Positions 1-8,330 are shown, numbered from the stretch's first letter. The stretch: DNA of 64,000 nt from Methanohalophilus euhalobius (GCF_900215215.1 NZ_OBDR01000006.1:1-64000); one strand, 5' to 3'. The notes: a model not told the origin generated them from the letters alone. Program-made: numbers and translations.

Positions 1-495
1 CAATCGAAGGGAACTTTATCTGCAAAACGTATGTTGAAACATATTTCAGGTAAAGAGAAACGTCTTATGCGAGATGTAAACCACACAATCTCAAAAAAAA
101 TTGTGAAATTCGCAGTTGAAAAAGGTGTATCTGTAATAGGTCTGGAAGATTTATCAGGAATACGTGATTCCACGCTTCCCAAAGTTTCTAAAAAGAGAAG
201 GCATAATCACAGTAGTTGGGCTTTCCGCCAATTACAAACATTCATTGAATACAAAGCAAGAGAAGCAGGTATAATCACTCATTATGTTGACCCATCGTAT
301 ACCTCTCAAACCTGTATTCGATGTAATCATATCTCAAAAAACAATCGTAACAGGTTGTCTTTTAGATGTGAAAAATGTGGTTATGAGAACAATGCCGACC
401 TAATCGGTGCAATGAATATTGAACACAAAACACGGGATTACAGGTATATCCTGGAATCTCAGGGGTGCATGTCAGCCACCCGGACGAATGCTTAA
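1..495 (+). CDS. tnpB: TnpB RNA-guided endonuclease / IS transposase accessory protein, C-terminal part
   Basis: The frame is open from base 1, so the N-terminus is outside the window. Visible are the GLEDLSG motif of the RuvC-II region (about base 139), the SWAFRQL motif, a four-cysteine zinc ribbon (CIRCNH and CEKCGY) and the final RuvC-III motif with ADLIGAMNI. TnpB proteins are omega-RNA-guided DNA nucleases that help retain IS200/605 elements and are the ancestors of Cas12. All C-terminal signatures are intact, so the protein may be functional if the missing half is. Confidence 0.88.
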   Translation, partial: QSKGTLSAKRMLKHISGKEKRLMRDVNHTISKKIVKFAVEKGVSVIGLEDLSGIRDSTLPKVSKKRRHNHSSWAFRQLQTFIEYKAREAGIITHYVDPSYTSQTCIRCNHISKNNRNRLSFRCEKCGYENNADLIGAMNIEHKTRDYRYILESQGCMSATRTNA

Positions 496-536
496 TTGAC
501 ATTCAAGCCCCTTGCCGTAAGGGAGGGGTAGTTGAC
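1..536 (+). mobile_element. Right part of an IS200/IS605-family (IS1341-like) element
   Basis: The window opens inside a tnpB gene. About 40 bp beyond its stop lies a structured end: a CCCCTT / AAGGGAGGGG hairpin at about 507-528 followed by GTTGAC ending at 536, the usual form of an IS605-type right end. To the right, a truncated membrane-protein reading frame on the minus strand begins abruptly, which places the boundary near 536. Homologous elements transcribe a guide (omega) RNA from the 3' part of tnpB through the right end, so one may be made here (inference). The left end and any tnpA are outside the window. Confidence 0.75.
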
Positions 537-776
537 ATCCTTGTATACAAATGCAAACCACAACAAAAAGGGAAACGCTGCCCTGCCGATAGCATAAATA
601 TAGAACAATTCTCCGGCTACAGAGATGAAATTGAATTGCAGTACTATGACCACCAGAGTAAATAATAGGATCAAAATCGAACCCAAAAAGATAAGTTTCA
701 GCCTTCTTTTATTATCTATCGGGGTAGCCATGATAAGTGCAATAAAAGGTACAAGGTTCATAGGCAGATAGATCAT
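536..776 (-). pseudogene. Membrane-protein fragment truncated by the IS element
   Basis: An 80-residue minus-strand frame with two to three hydrophobic segments (for example LIFLGSILILLFTLVVIVL) runs leftwards into the IS right end, where native coding ends. The remaining codons to 492 are IS sequence. A TAG lies directly before the ATG, with only a weak AGGT upstream, so the left-over piece may also lack its natural N-terminus. The pattern loosely resembles small membrane proteins that accompany archaeosortases/exosortases, but I cannot confirm a family. It is most likely a broken gene. Confidence 0.5.
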
Positions 777-1073
777 CTATACCTATCTATATGATTATGA
801 TTATATTATTCAGGCAAATCTTCAGGTATTACTACTAAATATTCAGTAATTGCCGGATATTATATTTCATATGTTGCAACAACCTCGCAGCAATGTGTTT
901 TTTAATAAGCATGCAATACATCCTCTTTTACTCAAAAAAACAATGTTTCTAAACTCATTTCTTCATTTTGTCTTAGTAAAATCAATAAAAAGAGTACAAA
1001 GGAAGCCTTTCAGGAAAAGTTATTTACATTTCAAAACAGAAGTTGTTTGCAGTCATTATTATGGGGGTATTTA

Positions 1074-1574
1074 GTGGAAGTTTTTGAAGCAATAGAGAAA
1101 CGCACCAGCATCCGGCAGTTCCTTCCCCGCAAGGTCGCTGCCTATACTCTGGATAAAATACTTTATGCAGGCACCCAGGCACCGAACGCCTTTAACAGCG
1201 AACCCTGGGAGTTTATTCTTGTCAAAGAGGAGAAGCTAAGGGCACAACTCGCAGATATGAGAAAAAAGGCACCAGAGCAGCAGAAGGCCATCGAGACCGC
1301 GCCCGTTATTGTCGTGGTTTGTTATAACAAGAAGTTGGGGGACGAGGCTGTGGGTTCAACATATGCCTGCATAGAGAACATGCTGCTTGCTGCAACTGCT
1401 GAAGGACTGGCGGGGGTCACCCTTACATTCCATGGGAAAAAAATAATGGACATGTTCGCCATTCCGGATGGTTTTGATGTGGCAGCCGTAATTCCCATGG
1501 GATACCCTGCAGAATGTCCTGAAAAACCTTCTCGTGTGGCAGTAAGGGATAAAACGCACATAGATAAGTTTTAA
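1074..1574 (+). CDS. Nitroreductase family FMN-dependent oxidoreductase
   Basis: 166 residues, a short member of the nitroreductase fold. The N-terminus EAIEKRTSIRQF carries the family's phosphate/FMN-binding Arg-Ser-x-Arg pattern, followed by APNAFNSEPWEFI for the FMN isoalloxazine site. The GTG at 1074 is chosen because GGGGGT lies just upstream at 1063-1068; the longer reading from 1047 adds residues not typical of the family. Substrate unknown; members reduce nitroaromatics, quinones or flavins with NAD(P)H or other donors. It is followed by oxygen-stress genes, so a redox protective role is plausible (inference). Confidence 0.85.
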   Translation: MEVFEAIEKRTSIRQFLPRKVAAYTLDKILYAGTQAPNAFNSEPWEFILVKEEKLRAQLADMRKKAPEQQKAIETAPVIVVVCYNKKLGDEAVGSTYACIENMLLAATAEGLAGVTLTFHGKKIMDMFAIPDGFDVAAVIPMGYPAECPEKPSRVAVRDKTHIDKF

Positions 1575-1624
1575 CTACTCACGTTATCAAATATACTAGC
1601 TACTGATTGTGGGAGTTGAATAAA

Positions 1625-2113
1625 TTGCAAGATATACTCAAAGATGTAGATGTAGAACTCGAGAACATTAGGACGATTGAAGAAGCAGTGGAAATGGCGA
1701 TTGCTCTGGAGGACCAGGGGTATGATTTCTATCTTGAAAGGGCTGAACTTTCCGGCAATCCCGGGGCAAAGAAAACCTATGAGTTCCTGGCCGAGGAAGA
1801 AAAGCACCATGCTCAATACCTTCACAAATTCCTTGAAGGAAAAGAAGTCGAAATACCTGAATCCAAGATACCTGATTTCCGTGGATCTTTGAACGTGGAA
1901 TTCACAGAAAACAATCTGGAAGAGATCGGCATTATGCTTGGTGCACTGCGTTTTGAAAGAAAGAGTGAATATTTCTACCTTGAACTCGAAAAGAAAGCCA
2001 CCGAAAGGGAAGAACAGGAATTTTTCAGCAAGATCGCCAAAGTTGAGCGTGACCACTATGAACTCATTGATGGTTTGCTGGATGAAGCTACCGGTTTCAG
2101 GATGCAGACATAA
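1625..2113 (+). CDS. Rubrerythrin/ferritin-like diiron protein
   Basis: 162 residues of helical ferritin-like four-helix bundle. Diiron ligands are visible as ALEDQGYDFY with a following EEEKHHAQYL (E..E..H pattern) and, in the second pair of helices, RFERKSEYFY and KVERDHYELIDG. No C-terminal rubredoxin CxxC domain is present, so this is the short 'rubrerythrin-like' type. The TTG at 1625 is preferred because GGGAG at 1611-1615 is correctly spaced from it; TTG at 1607 has no such site. It lies 18 bp before fprA, consistent with a joint role in reducing peroxide and oxygen in an anaerobe. Confidence 0.85.
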   Translation: MQDILKDVDVELENIRTIEEAVEMAIALEDQGYDFYLERAELSGNPGAKKTYEFLAEEEKHHAQYLHKFLEGKEVEIPESKIPDFRGSLNVEFTENNLEEIGIMLGALRFERKSEYFYLELEKKATEREEQEFFSKIAKVERDHYELIDGLLDEATGFRMQT

Positions 2114-2131
2114 ATTTGGCAGGTGAATTTT

Positions 2132-3334
2132 GTGGATACTCCAGAAGAGCCACTTGAAATTGCAGAAGGGGTTTACTGGGTTGGCGTAATCGACTGGAAC
2201 CTGCGTGATTTCCACGGTTATGAAACTCCCCGCGGGGGCACATATAATGCTTACCTTATAGTAGATGAAAAGATCACCCTCATAGACACTGTAAAAGCAT
2301 CCTTTGCAGACGAGATGATCGAAAGGATCAGCAGAATAGTGGACCCCGCAAAGATCGATTATATAGTAGCCAATCATGTGGAGATGGACCATTCCAGTGC
2401 CCTGCCACGGGTCATGGAAGTTGCTCCTAATTCCAAAATATTTGCCACAGAAAGGGGCAAAACAGGACTGAATGAATATTATGCCGAATCCGGATGTAGT
2501 GGCTGGAACTTTGAGACGGTGAAAACCGGGGATGAATTAAACACCGGCAAAAGGACCCTGATGTTTATTGAAGCGGTCATGCTCCACTGGCCCGACAGCA
2601 TGCAGACTTACCTCAAAGAGGATAATATTCTCTTTTCCAATGATGCATTTGGCCAGCATATTGCCACCTCCAGGAGGTTCGATGACCAGGTAGAAGACGT
2701 GATGGAAGATGCCGCCATATATTTTGCCAATATACTGATGCCCTTTACATCCCGAATACTCAAACATCTTGAAACTGTCGGGAAACTAGGGTTACAGATA
2801 GACATGATAGCTCCGTCCCACGGTGTTATCTGGCGCAACGATCCTCAACGGATAATCGATGCCTATGCAAAATGGGCTTCCGGGACAAGTGAGCAAAAAG
2901 TGCTTGTGATCTATGATACAATGTGGGGCAGCACCGAAATGATGGCAAAAGCAATTGCAGAAGGAGTGCGGGCATCAGGCACTGAGGTTGTCTTGTTCCA
3001 CCTGCGCAAAAATGACTGGAGCATGCTCATCAAGGAATTAATGGAATGCCGGGTCTTTGCCCTTGGATCTCCCACAATGCACAATGGGATGTTCTTCACA
3101 ATGGGTGGTTTCCTGACGTACCTGAAAGGTTTGCGCCCCAAAGACAAAAAAGTATCATTCTTCGGATCCTATGGCTGGGGTGGTGGTGCAATCAGACAGA
3201 TGAAAGAGGCACTCAAGAATACCAAAATGGAATTTGTGGAAGACCCTTTGAAAGTGAAATTCAGACCTGAAAAGGAAGATTTAGAGGATTGCAGGCTACT
3301 GGGAATAAAGTTGGGTGAAATTGCCCGGTCCTGA
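2132..3334 (+). CDS. fprA: FprA-type flavodiiron protein (F420H2 or rubredoxin : O2 oxidoreductase)
   Basis: 400 residues in the A-type flavoprotein arrangement: an N-terminal metallo-beta-lactamase-like diiron domain with the ligand motif HVEMDHSS (around residue 82) and further histidines in MLHWPDS and APSHGVIW, then a C-terminal flavodoxin domain starting VLVIYDTMWGSTE (around residue 257) that binds FMN. The family reduces O2 to water four electrons at a time; in methanogens the donor is coenzyme F420H2 (established knowledge). GTG at 2132 has GGCAGGTG just upstream, so I prefer it to GTG at 2123. Part of the oxygen-defence cluster. Confidence 0.93.
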   Translation: MDTPEEPLEIAEGVYWVGVIDWNLRDFHGYETPRGGTYNAYLIVDEKITLIDTVKASFADEMIERISRIVDPAKIDYIVANHVEMDHSSALPRVMEVAPNSKIFATERGKTGLNEYYAESGCSGWNFETVKTGDELNTGKRTLMFIEAVMLHWPDSMQTYLKEDNILFSNDAFGQHIATSRRFDDQVEDVMEDAAIYFANILMPFTSRILKHLETVGKLGLQIDMIAPSHGVIWRNDPQRIIDAYAKWASGTSEQKVLVIYDTMWGSTEMMAKAIAEGVRASGTEVVLFHLRKNDWSMLIKELMECRVFALGSPTMHNGMFFTMGGFLTYLKGLRPKDKKVSFFGSYGWGGGAIRQMKEALKNTKMEFVEDPLKVKFRPEKEDLEDCRLLGIKLGEIARS

Positions 3335-3387
3335 TTATTCCCAAATCTTTTTATTTATATTGAACAAACAATGCAAGGAGTGATATA

Positions 3388-3663
3388 ATGAAATTCGAAG
3401 ATGAACTTGAGATGGAATTCTATGAACGTTCCAAGAAAAATGCTGAAACTACCGGGTACAAACTTAATTCAGACTATGATGTTATCACCACGGCGGTAAA
3501 AAATATCGCTAACAATAAGCGCAAGTATGGTGAATGGTACTGCTTCTGCCAGAAAAGAACAGGGGATAAAGAAAAAGATAAGAAGATTATCTGTCCGTGT
3601 GCCCGTCGTGCCCGCGATGTTGAGACCCGTGGTTCATGTAAGTGTGGATTGTACATTAAGTAA
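3388..3663 (+). CDS. Ferredoxin:thioredoxin reductase catalytic-subunit-like protein
   Basis: 91 residues. It shows the full cysteine pattern of the FTR beta subunit: WYCFCQ, then IICPCARRA and a final SCKCGLYI, which together hold a [4Fe-4S] cluster next to a redox-active disulfide. Such proteins reduce thioredoxins using ferredoxin electrons. The start has a strong AAGGAG site at 3375-3380 and a TATA-like TTATTTATAT at 3351-3360. Its place after fprA suggests the thioredoxin branch of redox homeostasis. A plant-type variable subunit is not seen, as is usual in archaea. Confidence 0.9.
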   Translation: MKFEDELEMEFYERSKKNAETTGYKLNSDYDVITTAVKNIANNKRKYGEWYCFCQKRTGDKEKDKKIICPCARRARDVETRGSCKCGLYIK

Positions 3664-3738
3664 TGATATTAGAAGATTGCAAGTATAAACAGGTCCAAAC
3701 TAAATTTCATAGTCGATCTTGCAATCCTTTTTCTTTTT

Positions 3739-3966
3739 TTGGTCGTTGCCTTTACAGGCTTTTATATGTATATTTTTATTCCTTCAGGAGTACCACAGGG
3801 CCGTAACCAAATATATATGGGTCTTACAAAAGCAACCTGGACGATGATAAATAGGGTTTCTATTATACTGACAATCGCTGTTCTGGTACATACTTTACTT
3901 CACTACAAATGGCTGTCATGCATGACAAGCAATCTCCTGACAAACTCTAAAGAGTGTGAAAAATAA
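3739..3966 (+). CDS. Small membrane protein, DUF4405-like
   Basis: 75 residues with two hydrophobic segments and a histidine-bearing stretch (VLVHTLLHYKW), similar in character to DUF4405 / cytochrome b561-like mini proteins. The coding frame seems to reach back to about 3673 and reads NRSKLNFIVDLAILFLFLV, a typical N-terminus for the family, but that part offers no ATG, GTG or TTG. The TTG at 3739 falls inside the first membrane helix. Either a non-standard start is used or the gene has lost its start. Function unknown; family call tentative. Confidence 0.45.
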   Translation: MVVAFTGFYMYIFIPSGVPQGRNQIYMGLTKATWTMINRVSIILTIAVLVHTLLHYKWLSCMTSNLLTNSKECEK

Positions 3967-3982
3967 TCCTCTGCGATGGTTA

Positions 3983-3997
3983 GATATATTTATATGG
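3983..3997 (+). promoter_or_regulatory. Probable TATA box of serA
   Basis: ATATATTTATATGGG matches the archaeal TATA consensus and lies about 90-100 bp before the serA start, leaving a 5' leader of roughly 65-75 nt. The leader contains CACCG at 4022 and CGGTG near 4044, which could pair into a hairpin. Promoter call from motif only. Confidence 0.5.
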
Positions 3998-4083
3998 GTG
4001 GTTCAATCTAAAGTCTGTGTTCACCGGAGGCTATCCGTTATATCGGTGTATTATATCATTGTTATCACATGGAGAATATTAAA

Positions 4084-5655
4084 ATGAAGGTACTAGTCAG
4101 TGATTCGTTATCAGAGGAAGGAGTGGCAAAACTTGAAGAACATTTTGATGTGGAGGTTTCAACAGGCCTTTCCGAAGATGAGCTTGTTGAGAAGATCGGA
4201 GATTTTGACGCCCTTGTAATACGCAGTGGAACACAGGTTACTGCCAGGGTAATCGAAGCCGCGGATAAACTCAAGATTGTAGGGCGTGCAGGAGTTGGAG
4301 TCGATAATATTGATATTCCTGCAGCTACAGAGAAGGGAATCATTGTGGTGAATGCACCGGAAGGTAACATGCTTTCAGCTGCGGAACATACAATTGCAAT
4401 GATGCTTTCGATGGCACGCAATATACCACAGGCAAATGCTTCACTTAAAGCAGGTAAATGGGAGCGAAAAAAATTTTTAGGCGTTGAGGTAAATGGAAAG
4501 ACCCTTGGGGTGATAGGCCTGGGCAGGATAGGTGCCGAAGTGGCCAAAAGAGCACAGGGACTTGAAATGAATATCCTTGCCTATGACCCGTTTGTAAATG
4601 AGGACAGGGCTAAAGAACTGGGCGTAGAACTGGCACCTGTAAAAGATATTGCAAAATGTGCCGATTTCATTACCGTACATACACCATTGACTAAGGAAAC
4701 CCGCAATATCCTGGATACTGAAGAATTTGATCTTATGAAGCCTACTGCTAGGGTCATTAATTGTGCCCGTGGCGGAATAATCAATGAAGACGCACTAGGA
4801 GAGGCTCTTAAAAATGGCAAGATCGCGGGTGCTGCCATAGATGTCTTTACAAGTGAACCCCCTGAAAACTGTTCTTTTGTTGGATTGGAAAATGCTGTTG
4901 TAACCCCCCATCTTGGTGCATCGACCGAAGAGGCACAGGTCAATGTGGCTGTATCCGTAGCAGAAGAAGTGATATCTGTATTAAATGGCGGACCTGCCCG
5001 CAGTACGATCAATATTCCCTCTATAAAACCGGAAATAATGTCCACAATTGCACCTTATCTTGAACTTGCGGAGACCCTGGGAAGTGCAGTATCCCAGCTG
5101 ATGGACGGCAACTATGAGAAAGTCGAAATTGCCTATAAGGGAGATGTTGCCGGCAAGGATACCCGGCATCTCACACTTGCGGCACTTAAAGGTGTACTGA
5201 AGACCATAATGGGTGCTGCTGTAAATTATGTAAATGCTCCTTCAATTGCTAAATCCCGGGACATTGAAGTCGTGGAGAGTAAATCCGAAAGAGTAGAAGA
5301 ATATTCATCCAGCATAACAATCAAACTCAGCAAGGATTCCATTTCCAAGAGTATTACCGGTACGGTTGTAGAGGATGACTTGAGAATAATCATGATCGAC
5401 GGGCAGAGGGTAGATCTTGCGCCTTCAGGTTACATGATCGTTTCCAACCATATAAACAGGCCCAATGTAATCGGCCCCTGCTGCATAATACTGGGAAATC
5501 ATGAGATCAATATTTCCGGCATGCAGGTCGGTCGTGTCCAAATATGTGGGAAGACCATTATGGCATTGAATGTGGATTCCGAAGTATCAGAGGAGATCCT
5601 TGAACAAATTCGCCATGTTGATGGTATTATAGATGCCAAACTGGTGTCTCTCTAA
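4084..5655 (+). CDS. serA: D-3-phosphoglycerate dehydrogenase
   Basis: 523 residues, the long SerA form. An N-terminal substrate/NAD-binding pair includes RAGVGVDNIDIPAAT, the Rossmann motif GVIGLGRIGAEVAKRA (around residue 140), NCARGGIINEDAL and the catalytic histidine in VTPHLGASTEEA. These are followed by an intervening domain and a C-terminal ACT domain (IIMIDGQ... to the end) that usually binds serine. It oxidises 3-phosphoglycerate to 3-phosphohydroxypyruvate, the first step of serine synthesis. ATG at 4084 is chosen because GGAGAA at 4071 fits it; ATG at 4069 has no ribosome site. Confidence 0.95.
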   Translation: MKVLVSDSLSEEGVAKLEEHFDVEVSTGLSEDELVEKIGDFDALVIRSGTQVTARVIEAADKLKIVGRAGVGVDNIDIPAATEKGIIVVNAPEGNMLSAAEHTIAMMLSMARNIPQANASLKAGKWERKKFLGVEVNGKTLGVIGLGRIGAEVAKRAQGLEMNILAYDPFVNEDRAKELGVELAPVKDIAKCADFITVHTPLTKETRNILDTEEFDLMKPTARVINCARGGIINEDALGEALKNGKIAGAAIDVFTSEPPENCSFVGLENAVVTPHLGASTEEAQVNVAVSVAEEVISVLNGGPARSTINIPSIKPEIMSTIAPYLELAETLGSAVSQLMDGNYEKVEIAYKGDVAGKDTRHLTLAALKGVLKTIMGAAVNYVNAPSIAKSRDIEVVESKSERVEEYSSSITIKLSKDSISKSITGTVVEDDLRIIMIDGQRVDLAPSGYMIVSNHINRPNVIGPCCIILGNHEINISGMQVGRVQICGKTIMALNVDSEVSEEILEQIRHVDGIIDAKLVSL

Positions 5656-5679
5656 GTAAAATAGAATCGACCCAAACAC

Positions 5680-6162
5680 ATGATGAAGAAAAGGATTTAC
5701 CACCGATTCCCGCGCAGGGAGGTCCAGTTTGAGCAAAAGAACCGGTATTATTCGGATTTGCCCTATCTTGTGAAAGTGATGGCTAATACGGATGGCAGGT
5801 TCGGTATGTTTGTTACCGAATCTGTTACAAGAAGAGGTTACCGAATACAGGCAAAACGTGAAATCAAAGTTGAAATTGTCATGAATGGTATTGATTTTTC
5901 ACCATTGAATTATCGTAATGCTGATTCTGTTGTTGGCACAATTGAACCTGAAGGGATGGTGGATTTCCGTATCTCACTGAAATACAGTTATCTGGATGGT
6001 GAATATAGCAGGGTTCCTTTCAAAGGTGATGTCTTCCTGGTAAGGGCAATACTTGAAGGGGATGTCCTTACCCTTCGTATCAATCATATTGATGGACCCG
6101 GCAGAACCGAATGTGGAAGAATTGCTGATACAATTGTTGATGAATTAAGACGTGAATCCTGA
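5680..6162 (+). CDS. Uncharacterised archaeal protein
   Basis: 160 residues (158 if the second ATG is used). Soluble, basic at the N-terminus (KKRIYHRFPRREVQFEQK), with a mixed beta pattern. No motif that I can tie to a known activity. It sits 24 bp after serA and its TGA overlaps the ATG of the next gene, so the two small genes are translationally coupled and probably work together. Methanogen-restricted conserved proteins of this sort are common beside serA, but the role is unknown. Confidence 0.75.
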   Translation: MMKKRIYHRFPRREVQFEQKNRYYSDLPYLVKVMANTDGRFGMFVTESVTRRGYRIQAKREIKVEIVMNGIDFSPLNYRNADSVVGTIEPEGMVDFRISLKYSYLDGEYSRVPFKGDVFLVRAILEGDVLTLRINHIDGPGRTECGRIADTIVDELRRES

Positions 6163-6626
6163 TGGATGAATTGAAGTATGTGGCAGCAGCTCCCTTCAAA
6201 AGGAATGAAGGCAGTTCAATGCTGCCACAGGATTTTGAATTTTCTCTCTCCTTTGACCTTAAGTGGATGACACCCGAACAGGCATCCAGAATACTGGATA
6301 TTGCTTTAAATTCTCATTTGCTTTATATGGAAGATGAGCATTTGCACCCTGCATTTGATCCATCGACAGTTGATATCCCGAGAGGATTCATCCCTTCAAA
6401 AGACATCCTGCAACAGGTAACCCTTGTAGATCAGATTCTGGAATACATCGCATCCTGCAGTAATATGGATCTGAAACAGGTAGTATCACTTGTGAATAAT
6501 CGGCATGAGAATCTTTCAGGTATGGTGGATGTTGAAGTTGCCGCCCTTATTATCGGAAGAGAGCTTGATTGTGATATGGACAAATTCTATGAAAAGGTCC
6601 TGCAAAACGTTTCAATTAACGGTTGA
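6162..6626 (+). CDS. DUF2240 family protein
   Basis: 154 residues. The pattern AAAPFKRNEGSSMLPQDFEFSLSFDLKWM followed by helices and a conserved GFIPSKDIL block matches the archaeal DUF2240 family (COG3612), of unknown function. Start ATG overlaps the previous stop (TGATG), indicating coupling. No catalytic motif is visible; the alternation of short helices could be a winged-helix-like fold (inference). Confidence 0.8.
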   Translation: MDELKYVAAAPFKRNEGSSMLPQDFEFSLSFDLKWMTPEQASRILDIALNSHLLYMEDEHLHPAFDPSTVDIPRGFIPSKDILQQVTLVDQILEYIASCSNMDLKQVVSLVNNRHENLSGMVDVEVAALIIGRELDCDMDKFYEKVLQNVSING

Positions 6627-6741
6627 CTAATGCACAATCTTTATCTATTAGTAATTTAATTACATCCCACACTCCCTATCTATTCACCATGTTCGAACGC
6701 AAATTGTGCGTGAGTGAGAGATATTCTTGCAGAGGGACATT

Positions 6742-7122
6742 ATGAGTAAAAAAACACAAAACAAAATTGAAAGGAAATCAGATCCAAGGGTTCCTTCCCT
6801 GATTGTCAGCCTTAAGGAACAGGCACGTCAGGAAGATGCTCCGATCTGGAGAGATATAGCCAGAAGATTGGAAAAACCAAGGAAGAATTATGCCGAGGTA
6901 AACCTTAGTAAACTCAACAGGAACGCAACAGAGGGCGAAATTGTTCTTGTTCCGGGAAAGGTACTTGGTGCCGGCACTCTGAAACGCTCCGTGGCTGTTG
7001 CAGCGCTTGGTTTCAGTGCATCTGCAAAGGAAAAAATCGCAGAAAATGGCGGCAGATGTGTCACTATTGAAGAGATTATGAACGAAAAACCGGCAGGCTC
7101 CGGTATCAGGATCTTGATCTAA
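6742..7122 (+). CDS. rpl18e: Large ribosomal subunit protein eL18 (L18e)
   Basis: 126 residues, full length for archaeal L18e, with the family signatures KTNP-like N-terminus (SKKTQNKIERKSDPRVPSL), WRDIARRLEKPRKNYAEVN and GKVLGAGTLK. Opens the conserved archaeal L18e-L13-S9-RpoN-RpoK-S2 operon. ATG at 6742 preferred over TTG at 6727. The 115 bp before it has AT-rich promoter-like sequence around 6640-6660. Confidence 0.96.
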   Translation: MSKKTQNKIERKSDPRVPSLIVSLKEQARQEDAPIWRDIARRLEKPRKNYAEVNLSKLNRNATEGEIVLVPGKVLGAGTLKRSVAVAALGFSASAKEKIAENGGRCVTIEEIMNEKPAGSGIRILI

Positions 7123-7138
7123 AGGCAGGTGTTCTATA

Positions 7139-7558
7139 ATGACAGTTATCGATGCAGATGGACTTATTATGGGAAGGCTTGCAAGCAAGGTTGCACATAG
7201 GCTTCTTGCTGGTGAAACCATATCCATAGTCAACGCCGAGAAAGCTATAATCTCTGGAGCAAAAATAGCTACCTACGAAGATTACGAGCATAAAAGGTCA
7301 CTTGGAAGCCATGAATTTGGCCCATTTTTCCCAAAAAGGGCAGATAGGATACTTAAAAGATCTGTCAGGGGAATGCTCCCATACAAAAGAGCACGTGGTA
7401 AAGACGCTTTTGCACGCCTCAGGGTTTATATTGGCATACCTGAAGAATTTGGAAATGCTGAATTAGAGGCTGTAGAAGGAACAAATATCGACCGCCTGAG
7501 TACTGCAAAATATATTACCATCGGGGAATTGAGCAGAAAAATGGGTTCAAAATTCTAA
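7139..7558 (+). CDS. rpl13: Large ribosomal subunit protein uL13
   Basis: 139 residues, matching archaeal L13: DADGLIMGRLASKVA at the start, ISIVNAEKAIISG, and the RSVRGMLPYKRARGKDAFARL block that contacts 23S rRNA. Preceded by AAAGGCAGGTG, and 16 bp after rpl18e. The minus-strand reading frames over it are shadows. Confidence 0.97.
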   Translation: MTVIDADGLIMGRLASKVAHRLLAGETISIVNAEKAIISGAKIATYEDYEHKRSLGSHEFGPFFPKRADRILKRSVRGMLPYKRARGKDAFARLRVYIGIPEEFGNAELEAVEGTNIDRLSTAKYITIGELSRKMGSKF

Positions 7559-7570
7559 GGAGAATCATAA

Positions 7571-7975
7571 ATGACCAACAAAGTTTGTAATACTTCAGGG
7601 AAGAAGAAAACAGCCATTGCCCGGGCAACTGTCAGTAAGGGCGTTGGCAAAACCCGTGTTAACAAGAAACCTCTGGAAGTTTTAGAACCAGAATTTGTAA
7701 AACTTAAAATCATGGAGCCCCTCATGCTTGCTGAAGATGCCGCATCCGGCATTGATATCGATGTAACAGTAAGCGGAGGCGGAATTATTGGTCAGGCAAA
7801 TGCAGTGCGTACCGCTATTGCAAGGGGTATTGTAGAGTGGACAAATGACACTGCTCTTCGTGATGCATACATGGCATATGACCGCAGTCTTCTGGTAAAC
7901 GACTTCAGACAGAAAGAATCCAAGAAATTTGGCGGACCTGGCGCTCGTGCCAGATACCAGAAATCTTACAGGTGA
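7571..7975 (+). CDS. rps9: Small ribosomal subunit protein uS9
   Basis: 134 residues ending in the universal S9 tail YQKSYR that reaches the P site. [11 protein letters not shown] and [20 protein letters not shown] are family hallmarks. Starts 12 bp after rpl13 with AAGGAGAAT upstream. Confidence 0.97.
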   Translation: MTNKVCNTSGKKKTAIARATVSKGVGKTRVNKKPLEVLEPEFVKLKIMEPLMLAEDAASGIDIDVTVSGGGIIGQANAVRTAIARGIVEWTNDTALRDAYMAYDRSLLVNDFRQKESKKFGGPGARARYQKSYR

Positions 7976-7983
7976 AAGCATAA

Positions 7984-8172
7984 ATGTTACCAGTTCGCTG
8001 TTTCACATGTGGCAAGGTAATTGCAAATTGCTGGGAAGATTACAAAAGGCGAGTTGAGCAGGGAGAAGCACCTGCTGCCGTACTTGATGATCTGGGTATC
8101 ACCCGCTACTGTTGCAGACGTATGATCCTTGCACACGTTGAACTTATCGATGTAGTTGCACCATACCAGTAA
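7984..8172 (+). CDS. rpoN: RNA polymerase subunit RpoN (Rpb10 homologue)
   Basis: 62 residues. The CFTCGK near the N-terminus and RYCCRRM motif form the single zinc site of Rpb10/RpoN. Translation begins 8 bp after rps9. Its TAA stop (8170-8172) is immediately followed by the first base of a tRNA gene, so the mRNA and the tRNA precursor are probably one transcript cut by RNase P. Confidence 0.97.
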   Translation: MLPVRCFTCGKVIANCWEDYKRRVEQGEAPAAVLDDLGITRYCCRRMILAHVELIDVVAPYQ

Positions 8173-8247
8173 GGGACCGTAGGGTAGGCTGGACCATCCT
8201 TCGGCGTTCGGGACGCCGGTACCTGAGTTCGAATCTCAGCGGTCCCA
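8173..8247 (+). tRNA. tRNA-Pro (CGG)
   Basis: A cloverleaf can be drawn: acceptor GGGACCG pairs with CGGTCCC (8240-8246) with discriminator A. The anticodon arm is CGGCG-TTCGGGA-CGCCG, giving T33 and anticodon CGG. The T arm is CTGAG/CTCAG around TTCGAAT. CCA is not encoded. The gene starts on the base after the rpoN stop codon. Confidence 0.92.
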
Positions 8248-8297
8248 TCCCTTTATACTAAAGGAATTGGTAAGTGTATGAATAGTTAGCAAACCAC

Positions 8298-8330
8298 ATT
8301 CGGAGGGACTCCGAATATCCCTATATATTT
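8298..8330 (+). promoter_or_regulatory. 8-bp palindrome abutting the rpoK TATA box
   Basis: ATTCGGAG-GGA-CTCCGAAT (8298-8316) is a perfect inverted repeat with a 3-base centre. It lies directly before CTATATATTT (8321-8330), a good archaeal TATA box about 90 bp ahead of rpoK. It could be an operator over the BRE region or a terminator hairpin for the upstream operon and tRNA; the missing T run favours the former. Confidence 0.5.

Noticed and set aside
850-1074. 74-codon plus-strand frame before the nitroreductase
   Set aside because: No ribosome site, no motif, AT-rich intergenic sequence.
1571-2392. 273-codon minus-strand frame
   Set aside because: Antisense to the rubrerythrin-like gene and the start of fprA; no family features and no ribosome site.
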